64,000 nt of DNA, taken from positions 69,596-133,595 of the forward strand of contig JAWCNV010000003.1 in the NCBI GenBank assembly GCA_038848185.1. Reading direction: 5' to 3'. Source of the stretch: JAAOZP01 sp038848185 (lineage in GTDB: Archaea > Thermoproteota > EX4484-205 > JAAOZP01). The position numbers were made by a program, and so were the translations under genes. The notes beneath the pieces are model-generated. The model was given only the letters and a program-made list of their open reading frames with translations. It did no database searches and had not been told where the DNA came from. Position 1 is the first letter of the stretch; each line of letters opens with the position of its first letter. Shown piece after piece: positions 18,074 to 25,434 of this stretch.

Positions 18074-18490
18074 ATGCTCAAGATAGTTTTCGACGTAAAC
18101 GTGCTTGTGTCGAGCCTTATTACAAGAGGCAAGCCTAGGGTACTTTGGCTCAAGGCAAGGAAGAAGCAATTCACCCTTATATTTTCAAACGAGATTGTTT
18201 CAGAATTCGTTAAAGTTATGAGTCATAAAAAATTCTCCAGATACGTTGAAGAGGAGGACATAAGAGTTTTCCTACGAGCTCTGTATGAAACAGCATTATC
18301 CGTGAAAATCAAGTCGAAGTTTAGAGTTGTAAAGGATGATCCCGATGACGACACTATACTGAGAACAGCATACGATTCTAGAGCAGACTACATAGTTTCT
18401 GGAGACAAGCACCTGCTTTCGTTAGGAAAATTCAAGGATATAAAAATAGTAACAGTTGACGAAATGCTGAAAATATTGAGAAGAAAATAG
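18074..18490 (+). CDS. PIN-domain ribonuclease toxin (VapC-like, PIN_3 family)
   Basis: This PIN domain would cleave RNA using Mg2+. Acidic residues are in place: Asp in KIVFDVNVLV near the start, Glu in SNEIVSEF, and the Asp cluster DDPDDDTIL followed by ADYIVSGDKHLL, which is the signature of the family annotated as putative toxin component, PIN family. The preceding gene is the AbrB-type antitoxin. A GTG at 18065 overlapping the antitoxin stop (TAGTG) is an alternative start adding three residues; ATG 18074 gives the usual N-terminus starting right before the first beta strand. Confidence 0.88.
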   Translation: MLKIVFDVNVLVSSLITRGKPRVLWLKARKKQFTLIFSNEIVSEFVKVMSHKKFSRYVEEEDIRVFLRALYETALSVKIKSKFRVVKDDPDDDTILRTAYDSRADYIVSGDKHLLSLGKFKDIKIVTVDEMLKILRRK

Positions 18491-18702
18491 GCTTCTTTAG
18501 GAGAACTATGGAGCCAGTTAAAACATAAGATTGACTTCCCTCAAGAGATAATCACAGCCATTGAAAGTACGAATAAAACGAGAATTGCCGCTGTCCATAG
18601 AAGCACTTTCCCAGTACCAGATGGAGAAGCAATAAACGCCCTTTTTAGCACCGCTAATCTAATTTTGTGGTATTGTTCATTATTTTTGTTTTCCAATACC
18701 TA
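18491..18702 (+). pseudogene. 5'-truncated remnant of an unrecognised conserved gene
   Basis: Directly after the vapC stop, in the same frame, an open reading segment without a start codon encodes ASLGELWSQLKHKIDFPQEI and then NKTRIAAVHRSTFPVPDGEA, ending at a TAA at 18700-18702. It has normal protein composition and helical character, so it looks like the C-terminal part of a gene whose beginning was lost. I cannot name the family; a HEPN-like helical protein is one possibility. The stretch to 18770 is AT-rich and shows nothing else. Confidence 0.45.
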
Positions 18703-18770
18703 AACAGTGTAAAGGAAAAACACCATCAACAAGGAGCAAATAATAAAAATATTGTAAGAATAAAGATAAC

Positions 18771-18950
18771 TTACTCTTCATCAGGATCAGGCAGGTCCCA
18801 GTCTGGATCTACTTTCACTTTGCCCAATGCTTTCTCAAGCATATCCTCTGCTCTATTGAAGCCACAAGCTTGCGAGTAAACACCGCGACATCAGGATTAA
18901 TAGAAACAGGATCCAGCTCTAACCAAGAATTCTGTAAACTCAGGATATAG
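18771..18950 (-). pseudogene. Remnant 1 of the 3' end of a phosphoenolpyruvate synthase-like gene
   Basis: On the minus strand the segment reads YPEFTEFLVRAG, then after a small deletion INPDVAVFTRKLVASIEQRI, and after a further 1-nt loss MLEKALGKVKVDPDWDLPDP followed by DEE and stop. The order FLVRAGIDS-SxNPD-TR is the C-terminal signature of PEP synthase (PpsA). Two frameshifts make it non-functional. Two more copies lie at 19634-19826 and 20408-20536. Confidence 0.7.
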
Positions 18951-18973
18951 CGATAGAGTTAAAAATGTTGAAA

Positions 18974-19237
18974 TCAGTATGCTCTTTCTCTTGAAAGTAT
19001 GTCGTGGACGATTACTACTTTTGTTTTCGAATCGTATTCATAGACTATTCTCCAACGACCTATTCTTATCCTATAGGCGTTTTTATAGCCCTTGAGTTTG
19101 TTAACGTCGAAGCTTCTGAATGGAACTGGTGTTTGAACCAGAGCGTCTAAAGCCTCTGAGACACGTTGTTTAATCTTCGGAGGAAGCTTTTCAAAGCTTT
19201 TGAGTGCCTGACGCGTTAATACGACTTTAAAGGCCAA
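18974..19237 (-). CDS. RelE/ParE-family toxin
   Basis: The 87-residue protein has the RelE/ParE fold signature: an N-terminal helix pair with LKSFEKLPPKIKQRV, then DVNKLKGYKNAYRIRIGRWR and IVYEYDSKTKVVIVHDI. Members cleave mRNA at the ribosome or poison gyrase; the YRIRIGxxRIVYE core is typical for archaeal RelE ribonucleases. It lies one base after the antitoxin gene on the same strand. The toxin at 20133-20396 is a close paralogue with the same length and the same KLKGYxxxYRIRIG core. Confidence 0.9.
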   Translation of the reverse strand: MAFKVVLTRQALKSFEKLPPKIKQRVSEALDALVQTPVPFRSFDVNKLKGYKNAYRIRIGRWRIVYEYDSKTKVVIVHDILSRERAY

Positions 19238-19238
19238 G

Positions 19239-19430
19239 TTAAATCTTTTTCCTAGCCTTACTCCATTCGACGCACCGTTTCTCTCGAAACTCTCTTCTTC
19301 CTTTTTCTATAGCCGTTATTTCATCCTCCTCCGGCTCAGCTTCAGGAATAAGCATTTTCTCTAAACGGTTCAAGTCTCTTCTAAGCAGCTTGATCTCACG
19401 GTAAACCTGCTCCAAAGTTGTCCTCTCCAT
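19239..19430 (-). CDS. RelB-like antitoxin of the first RelE pair
   Basis: The 63-residue product has a coiled helix (YREIKLLRRDLNRLEKML), an acidic stretch (PEAEPEEDE) and a basic C-terminus. This is the usual layout of small antitoxins paired with archaeal RelE: a dimerising helix followed by a toxin-wrapping tail. It precedes the toxin gene by one base. The second antitoxin, at 19949-20131, has the same plan (LREIKEELREIRLLYKEL, then PVEEPLSDE). The upstream stretch 19431-19633 shows no gene. Confidence 0.75.
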   Translation of the reverse strand: MERTTLEQVYREIKLLRRDLNRLEKMLIPEAEPEEDEITAIEKGRREFREKRCVEWSKARKKI

Positions 19431-19633
19431 TTATTTCTCCACATATTATTTTCTCCAGAGACTTAAAAACATAACTCTTAAGCTGGAAAACAAGTTAACT
19501 AAAGCTGCAATAACTCCCACTTCCAAAATAGACTTAAAAAACAAGGAATAGAATCAAAGCCTTCGTACAATAGGCTACTTATGTAAGTTGAAAGAAAGTT
19601 AAGCAGAATAGAACATTAAGGTTAAAAAAGACT

Positions 19634-19826
19634 TTACTCCTCGTCAGGGTCAGGAAGATCCCAGTCAGGATCCACTTTAACCTGGCCAAGAGCCTTCTCA
19701 AGCATTATTCTTTGTTCTATGGATGCAACGAGCTTCCTTGTGAAGACTTCAGCATCAGGATTATAGAAACAGAGTCAATACCTGCTCTAACAAGAAACAC
19801 AAAAAAACTCAATTCAGGATAGATAT
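19634..19826 (-). pseudogene. Remnant 2 of the 3' end of a phosphoenolpyruvate synthase-like gene
   Basis: The minus strand encodes YPELSFFVFLVRAGIDSVSI, then after a one-base deletion NPDAEVFTRKLVASIEQRIM and LEKALGQVKVDPDWDLPDPD, ending EE and stop. It keeps the LVRAGIDSVSIN core of PEP synthase most clearly of the three copies. It lies between the two RelE modules. Confidence 0.7.
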
Positions 19827-19948
19827 AAAGGGCTTAAGCTGTCTTCAAAACTTATCGTTCCAACTTTTTAAATGGTTCTACTTTTCACCGCCTGCTAAAA
19901 GGCGTCATGGAAACGCTTAAATTCTCCAAACTGGTTAAGTGATTAGAA

Positions 19949-20131
19949 GTGTCAGGGATAGAGGTTTCACTCAGGGAGATAAAGGAGGAGCTGAGGGAGA
20001 TTAGGCTTCTCTATAAGGAGCTGGTTGAGAGGCTAATACCTGTTGAAGAGCCGTTGAGCGACGAGAAAGAGGCTATTGAGAGTAATGATGAAATAGTAAG
20101 CGAGGAAGAGCTTTTAAAGGCCCTGGATTAA
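19949..20131 (+). CDS. RelB-like antitoxin of the second RelE pair
   Basis: This 60-residue protein starts at GTG 19949 and consists of a leucine-rich helix (LREIKEELREIRLLYKELVE) and an acidic tail. It precedes its toxin by one base, as in the first pair, but the module lies on the opposite strand. The TTTTTAAAT box near 19863-19872 may be its promoter. Confidence 0.72.
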   Translation: MSGIEVSLREIKEELREIRLLYKELVERLIPVEEPLSDEKEAIESNDEIVSEEELLKALD

Positions 20132-20132
20132 A

Positions 20133-20396
20133 TTGTTCAAGATAGAGGCTAAAAAGAGAGTATTAAAAGCCTTAGAGGATTTAAGCGGTAAAGAGAAAAA
20201 CAGGATTAAAGAAGCCCTCGCCATCCTAAGCAACGACCCTCTGCCTTTTAAAAAGCTTGACGTCGTAAAGCTAAAAGGCTATGAGGACACATATCGCATC
20301 AGGATCGGGGATTTAAGAATAGTTTACGAGGTAAACTGGGATAGGAAAAAGATAGTTATCCATTTCGTAGGTCCTAGGGGGAAAGCCTATAAATAA
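20133..20396 (+). CDS. RelE/ParE-family toxin, second copy
   Basis: Starting at TTG 20133, the 87-residue toxin shows KRVLKALEDLSGKEKNRIKE, then DVVKLKGYEDTYRIRIGDLR and IVYEVNWDRKKIVIHFVGPR. It is a paralogue of the toxin at 18974-19237 but clearly diverged, so the two modules are an old duplication or separate acquisitions. Its stop is 12 nt from the third PEP-synthase remnant. Confidence 0.88.
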   Translation: MFKIEAKKRVLKALEDLSGKEKNRIKEALAILSNDPLPFKKLDVVKLKGYEDTYRIRIGDLRIVYEVNWDRKKIVIHFVGPRGKAYK

Positions 20397-20407
20397 AAGA
20401 AAGAGGC

Positions 20408-20536
20408 TTACTCCTCGTCAGAGTTAGGAAGATCCCAGTCAGGATCCACTTTCACTTGGCTGAGAGCCTTCTCAAGCATAATCCTCTGCTCTACCGAAGC
20501 GACAAGCTTCCTCGTGAACACGGTGGTATCAGGATT
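20408..20536 (-). pseudogene. Remnant 3 of the 3' end of a phosphoenolpyruvate synthase-like gene
   Basis: The minus strand encodes NPDTTVFTRKLVASVEQRIM followed by LEKALSQVKVDPDWDLPNSD and EE stop, in one frame with no shift. Nothing of the gene remains upstream of NPD; the 201-residue gene ends 37 nt away. At DNA level it is very close to copies 1 and 2. Confidence 0.7.
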
Positions 20537-20572
20537 AGAACTCTTCTTTTTCTCGAACGTTTTCGGACAAGA

Positions 20573-21178
20573 CTAACCAAACTCTACGTAGAACCAGAAC
20601 CTCATGTTGGGATGCTTGCGGTGAAACTCTGTGGTCTTAGTTAGGAATGTCCCAATGTCTTTCATGAATGTATTAATGATGCCGAGATTATCATTAATTT
20701 TCTTGTCAATTTCCTCAGCAGGCATGTCCATCTTAGCTATCCGTTTAATGGCTTGACACATTATCCTCCTATCCTCCTGGTTTTCTCGGGAGATGAAACT
20801 TCCACTTGCAAGAACTCTTATCTCGTCCTGCACCTCCTTCAGGTCAAGTATTTCGCACGGCCAAAAGACCCTTGGGACGATGTAGTCACCATGGCCCCAG
20901 GGATACTCGCTCCTTATCCACACCTTCACCTTCCGTCTCAACTGGTCGTACACCTCTTTCATTCCATTTTGTTTTGAAAACTTGAGGTCGTATGCGGTAG
21001 CAAGGATAGTCGCCATGTGTCTAAGCCCCTTCTGCCATAGGACTTCAAATGCGTCCATACCGCATCGTTCATCTGGGATGGTTACAGTATAGAAAGCGAC
21101 AGCATCCAGCTCCTTCTCCGTCTCCGTTTTACCTCTCCACTTATACTTATGGCAGACTGTGAACATGTAGTTACCCAC
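20573..21178 (-). CDS. Unrecognised protein, second gene of a nuclease-like two-gene module
   Basis: I do not recognise this 201-residue protein. It starts MGNYMFTVCHKYKWRGK and has a beta-rich N-terminal part (VAFYTVTIPDERCGMD) followed by helices (residues about 45-110 and 125-185). It ends MRFWFYVEFG. No membrane segment or known catalytic motif is visible. It begins 5 nt after the stop of the PD-(D/E)XK-like gene. The same two genes, in the same order and spacing, occur as a decayed copy at 17488-17722. The two therefore form a functional unit, plausibly a nuclease with a partner or inhibitor, in a region full of toxin-antitoxin and restriction genes. Confidence 0.7.
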   Translation of the reverse strand: MGNYMFTVCHKYKWRGKTETEKELDAVAFYTVTIPDERCGMDAFEVLWQKGLRHMATILATAYDLKFSKQNGMKEVYDQLRRKVKVWIRSEYPWGHGDYIVPRVFWPCEILDLKEVQDEIRVLASGSFISRENQEDRRIMCQAIKRIAKMDMPAEEIDKKINDNLGIINTFMKDIGTFLTKTTEFHRKHPNMRFWFYVEFG

Positions 21179-21183
21179 TTGGC

Positions 21184-21960
21184 TCAGCCCCCAACCATCT
21201 GCTTAACCTCATCCAGACCCTTAAGCTCCCCTTTAATATAAATTTCTAATGGTACGTTAACCTGCTCCTTAAACTGCTCGTGTAACTCTATAGCAAGCTT
21301 CACGTAAGCTCTTGCTCCTGAACCTGTTATATCATTTCCGATGAACAGCCTTATCTTAAGCTTCTCGCCACTTGATATCTGCGAAAACGCGTAGGTAAAG
21401 TAACCCCTTATCTGATTTGGATCTATGTCAGGTTCATACCCATGCTTGCACTCCACAAGAGCTATACTTCCATCTTGACCCCTCGTCATTATATCGATAA
21501 CTCTGTAGTCTGTTGTCCCGGGTAATTCGAGTTTCTTCTCTATTGCAAATATACTCTCCCCGATGCCTTTGAAGAAGGATATTGCGTTAATCTCAAGCAG
21601 AGTATGCTCTGGATGCGTGTTAAGCTGGTCAAGTATTTCTCTCTTAATGCTTCCATCCATGCTTATGAACACAGGTTTTGTTCCCTCATCCTCCACGTAC
21701 TCTCCTACGAGGAGATTCTTCAGCGTGTCCGGCTTATCTGATTGACCATAGTAGTTCTCTAACTCAGGAATCAATTTGAGCAGCCTAAGGTCGCGGAAAG
21801 TATCCTCCCCAACCCTGTAGACCGTCAGCTCAGCGCACAACTTTCCATCCTCACCTATATTCAGGCGTAGACCTAAAACATGGCCGTCGGAGAGCATCAT
21901 CTTCAAGTATTTCCTAGGGCCCATAGCGTCAACATACGGCTCTTCAACAGGTATTCGCAC
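21184..21960 (-). CDS. PD-(D/E)XK nuclease-like protein (NucS/RecB-nuclease-like core)
   Basis: The C-terminal half carries a PD-(D/E)XK core: Asp156 in VIDIMTR, then Glu170-Cys-Lys172 in ALVECKHG, then Gln183 in NQIRGYF. This D...ExK...Q pattern is the one in NucS/EndoMS and RecB-family nucleases. The N-terminal half (1-120) is a beta-rich domain I do not recognise. It starts at GTG 21960 with GGAGAAGGAG upstream. Before this GTG the same frame stays open and protein-like for about 30 codons (LDLDGKGVRLTSAAGGYEIS) back to a TAG at 22032-22034 without a start codon. The gene may thus have lost its original beginning. It forms an operon with the 201-residue gene. Confidence 0.72.
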   Translation of the reverse strand: MRIPVEEPYVDAMGPRKYLKMMLSDGHVLGLRLNIGEDGKLCAELTVYRVGEDTFRDLRLLKLIPELENYYGQSDKPDTLKNLLVGEYVEDEGTKPVFISMDGSIKREILDQLNTHPEHTLLEINAISFFKGIGESIFAIEKKLELPGTTDYRVIDIMTRGQDGSIALVECKHGYEPDIDPNQIRGYFTYAFSQISSGEKLKIRLFIGNDITGSGARAYVKLAIELHEQFKEQVNVPLEIYIKGELKGLDEVKQMVGG

Positions 21961-22109
21961 CTCCTTCTCCCCAATCCTAGCGGAAATCTCGTAGCCTCCC
22001 GCGGCGGATGTCAGCCTGACTCCCTTGCCGTCAAGGTCAAGCTAGTTTCTAAGTATCTTTTAGGCATTAAAAAGACCCTAATCTCTAAAATCCTTCTTTT
22101 AAAGACGAG

Positions 22110-23039
22110 TTATTTTTTAAAAAGATGTTCGGATTTGTTTTCTATCAAGCGCATTAATAATTCATTTAATTTCTTTCTTGCAATTTCATAATTCATTATA
22201 TAATCTATATTTTCTGCCCCTTCTTTAAACGAGTTCCACATCTCATGCCATGCAGGTCCGTCAGTAAACCAGAAGAAGAATAAATCTCTTTGTTTAAGTA
22301 AATTATGTAACCTAATGTAAGATCTGACAATTTCATTCGGTTTAGAACCAGGCACATGATATATATTTGCTTCGCAGACAATAAAGGGTTTTCCTTTTAA
22401 AAAGATTAAGAAATCGGCTTTTTTATGAGGATACTCGATTTCTAGTTCACCAAGCCTAATTTCTCTTTTATACGAAATCGGCAGATAAGAGCAATTCAAC
22501 TTCTTTATAGAAATACTTAATAAAAGTTCTATAAACTTTCGGAAGATTTCACCAGCTCTGTTCTTTCTGGCATTAGAATCGAGCCCTACTTCTACACCAA
22601 ACACATAAGAATACGCGTTCTTTATCTTTCCAAACAAGTCAATGATACCAACTTTCTCACAAAACTCAAGTATTTCATCTACTTGCGCATTTGTAATGTA
22701 TTGTTTATCAAACTTAAATTCTTTATACATGATCTGTTCAGTTAGCTCTGCAATTTCTATATTCTTCTCCCTTATAGCAAGTAAAGTTGGAATTACCTTT
22801 AGAATTTTTGGATGTTCTTTTAGAAGTTTACCTAACAGTTCCTTTCGCTCATCATAGCTTTTGGTAAGAGTTAATGAATCGAGGAGACCAAGTTCAATTA
22901 TATGTTCTTTCGCATTCATTTCAACTTTTTCCCAGTCTACAAAAAAATCATATGTATGAGTAGTTTTTAAAAGAGAGTTCTTGAAATCTTCCAAAAAATT
23001 GTTCAAACTACTATAACCGAGAGCCTTATAATTCACCAA
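22110..23039 (-). CDS. DpnII/MboI-family type II restriction endonuclease, predicted to cut GATC
   Basis: The 309-residue protein carries the DpnII family signature EVGLDSNARKNRAGEIF (residues 150-166). The catalytic pattern is KKADFLIF...CEANIY: Asp209, Glu223 and Asn225, the D...ExN variant that MboI/DpnII-type enzymes share (ExN rather than ExK). Its partner across the 316-nt gap is a Dam-type adenine methylase, as in DpnII systems of Streptococcus. It should cut unmethylated GATC in entering DNA. Start is TTG 23039 or the next codon GTG 23036; the out-of-frame ATGATG upstream ends quickly. The gene is AT-rich compared with neighbours, which suits recent transfer. Confidence 0.88.
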   Translation of the reverse strand: MVNYKALGYSSLNNFLEDFKNSLLKTTHTYDFFVDWEKVEMNAKEHIIELGLLDSLTLTKSYDERKELLGKLLKEHPKILKVIPTLLAIREKNIEIAELTEQIMYKEFKFDKQYITNAQVDEILEFCEKVGIIDLFGKIKNAYSYVFGVEVGLDSNARKNRAGEIFRKFIELLLSISIKKLNCSYLPISYKREIRLGELEIEYPHKKADFLIFLKGKPFIVCEANIYHVPGSKPNEIVRSYIRLHNLLKQRDLFFFWFTDGPAWHEMWNSFKEGAENIDYIMNYEIARKKLNELLMRLIENKSEHLFKK

Positions 23040-23355
23040 GTGTATCCATCATTTTTACTAAACAACGAATTAATAAACCTTACAACTCAAGTCTTTTATA
23101 GAGAGAGGATACAGTGAATATGAGCTAGCCACGAGGTTAATAGCTAAAAGGACTTGAATAGAACGGATTGTAAAGCTTATTTTTCATAGATTTTCAAGTA
23201 CAAAAACTTGTCCGCTAGCTTCTGAACACTTCGATCTTTTATTCTGTTTATACTCTCTAAACAATTTAAGACTTGTTAAGGACTTTAAATCAAGCCCTAA
23301 CCGCTTTAATATAGGATAACCTTTTTAGGCAAGAAGCTGTTAGAACAATAAGGAT
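23040..23355. other. Divergent promoter region of the restriction-modification pair
   Basis: This 316-nt AT-rich stretch holds no gene that I can see. On the minus strand TTTATTAAT (about 23068-23076) is a candidate TATA box for the endonuclease. On the plus strand TTTAATATAGG (about 23306-23316) is one for the methylase. Separate promoters would allow the methylase to be made first after transfer. Confidence 0.4.
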
Positions 23356-24327
23356 ATGGCAGGAACCTTACAGAAATCTCGTTTAAGTAGATTGGCAAGA
23401 GAGCAAGCAAGAACTGTCCCTGAGCCGTTTGTAAAATGGGCCGGGGGGAAATCACAGCTCCTTAAAGTCTTCAACATGCTTTACCCAAAGGGGTTTAAAA
23501 CATACTATGAGCCTTTTCTCGGCGGCGGAGCCGTGTTTTTTGACCTTTACGCTAAGGGTAAGATAAGTAGGGCAGTCTTATCTGATTTGAACGCTGACCT
23601 GATGAACCTGTGGGCAACTGTAAGGGAGAACATTGACGAACTCATCAGCCAGCTGGAGGCTCTTCAGAGGAAAGTGAACGACCGGGCTTTCTACTATGAG
23701 AAGAGGAAGGAGTTCAACTCGATCAGGCTTCGCGAGAATTTTCTCGACAAGCCGGATATCTGTAAAGCCAGCCTGCTAATATTCTTGAACAAGACTTGTT
23801 ACAACGGACTTTACAGGGTTAATGCGAAGGGAGAATTCAACGTCCCCTTCGGAAGATACAGGAATCCTCAGTTGTTCGACAAGGCGAATCTAAGGGCTGT
23901 CCACCAAGCTCTAAAGGATAGGAATAGAATAAGGCTGCTCTGCACGGATTTCCAAGATGCTTTAAAGGATGCTGAGAAGGGCGACTTCATCTATTTCGAC
24001 CCGCCTTACCAACCCCTCGGAAAAACAGCGTATTTCACAGAGTACACTGCGGGCGGTTTCGGCCCAGAAGAGCAGAGAAGGCTAGCTGAAGTCTTCAGAA
24101 AAATGGATGAATGCGGCTGTTTCCTAATGCTAAGCAATTCCAGCAAAAGAGAGTTTCTCGAACCCCTTTACAAACCCTACTTTGAAAGGGACTGTGTTTT
24201 AGAGGTTAAGGCTGCTAGGGCGATCAGTAGTATAGGCAGCAAGCGTGGTCCGGTGAAGGAATTTGTAATAATGAACTATGCTCCTAACCGTGACCAAACC
24301 CTCAGCCGCTTTTTAAAGCCAAAATAG
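23356..24327 (+). CDS. D12-class N6-adenine DNA methyltransferase (Dam-like)
   Basis: This methylase should transfer a methyl group from S-adenosylmethionine to adenine N6 in GATC. The SAM-binding motif is PFVKWAGGKSQL (residues 24-35), followed by YYEPFLGGGAVFFDL (50-64). The catalytic motif is DPPY (215-218), and NLVTxRG-like order (alpha class) is preserved with the target-recognition region between. The 323-residue length fits; the N-terminal ~22 residues are an extension. It protects host DNA from the divergently encoded DpnII-like enzyme. Confidence 0.93.
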   Translation: MAGTLQKSRLSRLAREQARTVPEPFVKWAGGKSQLLKVFNMLYPKGFKTYYEPFLGGGAVFFDLYAKGKISRAVLSDLNADLMNLWATVRENIDELISQLEALQRKVNDRAFYYEKRKEFNSIRLRENFLDKPDICKASLLIFLNKTCYNGLYRVNAKGEFNVPFGRYRNPQLFDKANLRAVHQALKDRNRIRLLCTDFQDALKDAEKGDFIYFDPPYQPLGKTAYFTEYTAGGFGPEEQRRLAEVFRKMDECGCFLMLSNSSKREFLEPLYKPYFERDCVLEVKAARAISSIGSKRGPVKEFVIMNYAPNRDQTLSRFLKPK

Positions 24328-24435
24328 ATTTGAAGAGCAACGTTAAACAAACCTGTGGAAAGAAGTATCGGCTGATTAAGCATCCATCATATTTGCGGTT
24401 AAAAGGCAATCAATCATAATCCCTTTTTGGAATAA

Positions 24436-25425
24436 TTGTTAAATTCAAGTGAAGAGAATGAAGCATATGTAGTAGACTTGGCGAGGAAGAAAAAGGGGGA
24501 GCAAGTTTCAAAGTATATTGTTATGCAAGAGTTTAAAAAAGAGGATTACCTCCGGTTCATCAAGAACCATAGCTCCGTAGTGATCGAGGACACGCGGGTT
24601 CCCTTGAGGAAGAAGTGGAGGATCAAGACTTTCACTCCTCCCAATAATTATGTTCCTGAGAGGGAAACGGTCTGGAGCTTCCCAGACAGGGGAAACTGGG
24701 CTACGCATGTTGGAGACTATAGGGGCAACTGGTCGCCGTACATTCCGAGAAACCTAGTTCTGAAATACACTGAAAAAGGGGATACTGTCTTAGACCAGAT
24801 GGTAGGGAGCGGTACAACACTAGTTGAATGTAAGCTGCTGGGCAGAAACGCTATTGGCGTGGACATTAACCCTAACGCGTTAATAGTAACTCATGACCGG
24901 CTTAACTTCCAGTATAGATCGTTAACTAGGGAATATAGGGAGCCTGAGATACAGGTTTACTTGGGTGACGCACGTAATCTGGATAAAATCCCTGATGACT
25001 CAATAGACTTGGTAGCAACCCATCCTCCCTACGCACATATTGTTTCATATTCGAAATCTCGGGTTGAAGGAGACCTTTCAGCCTTGCCGTTTGAAGATTA
25101 TCTCAGAGAAATGGGTGTCGTTGCAAAAGAAGCTTACAGGGTTCTTAAGCCAGGAAAATACTGCACCATACTGATAGGCGACACGCGGAAGCATAAGCAC
25201 TACGTGCCAATATCCTACAGAGTGATGCAGAAATTCCTAGAAGCCGGATTCATACTTAAAGAAGATATAATTAAGCAGCAATGGAACACGAAAACGACGA
25301 GGGAGAAATGGAGGAAGACAGCCTATGATTTTTACCTGATAGCACATGAACATCTATACGTGTTTAGAAAACCTTTAAACAGAGAGGAATGTGGAAGATT
25401 CAAATGGAGTATGATATGGTGGTGA
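24436..25425 (+). CDS. DNA methyltransferase (N4-cytosine/N6-adenine type, HPPY motif)
   Basis: Motif I is VLDQMVGSGTTLVE (118-131) with IGVDINPNAL after it, and motif IV is DLVATHPPYAHIVSY (191-205). HPPY instead of the common DPPY or SPPY occurs in some archaeal methylases. The order motif I before motif IV and a long N-terminal extension (about 100 residues, with SFPDRGNW and GNWSPYIP) suggest a beta- or gamma-like class member. The target is unknown. Translation starts at TTG 24436 in the open frame; the first ATG (24523) would shorten it by 29 residues. The next gene follows after 9 nt, so both belong to one operon that may be a second restriction-modification system. Confidence 0.85.
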   Translation: MLNSSEENEAYVVDLARKKKGEQVSKYIVMQEFKKEDYLRFIKNHSSVVIEDTRVPLRKKWRIKTFTPPNNYVPERETVWSFPDRGNWATHVGDYRGNWSPYIPRNLVLKYTEKGDTVLDQMVGSGTTLVECKLLGRNAIGVDINPNALIVTHDRLNFQYRSLTREYREPEIQVYLGDARNLDKIPDDSIDLVATHPPYAHIVSYSKSRVEGDLSALPFEDYLREMGVVAKEAYRVLKPGKYCTILIGDTRKHKHYVPISYRVMQKFLEAGFILKEDIIKQQWNTKTTREKWRKTAYDFYLIAHEHLYVFRKPLNREECGRFKWSMIWW

Positions 25426-25434
25426 AAACCGTAA

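Noticed and set aside
19431..19633. Possible gene or RNA between the first antitoxin and the second PEP-synthase remnant
   Set aside because: No open frame, tRNA-like fold or repeat is evident.
18771..20536. The three similar segments as a CRISPR array or insertion-sequence ends
   Set aside because: They are over 100 bp each, irregularly spaced by TA genes, and each encodes the same protein tail; no transposase is present.
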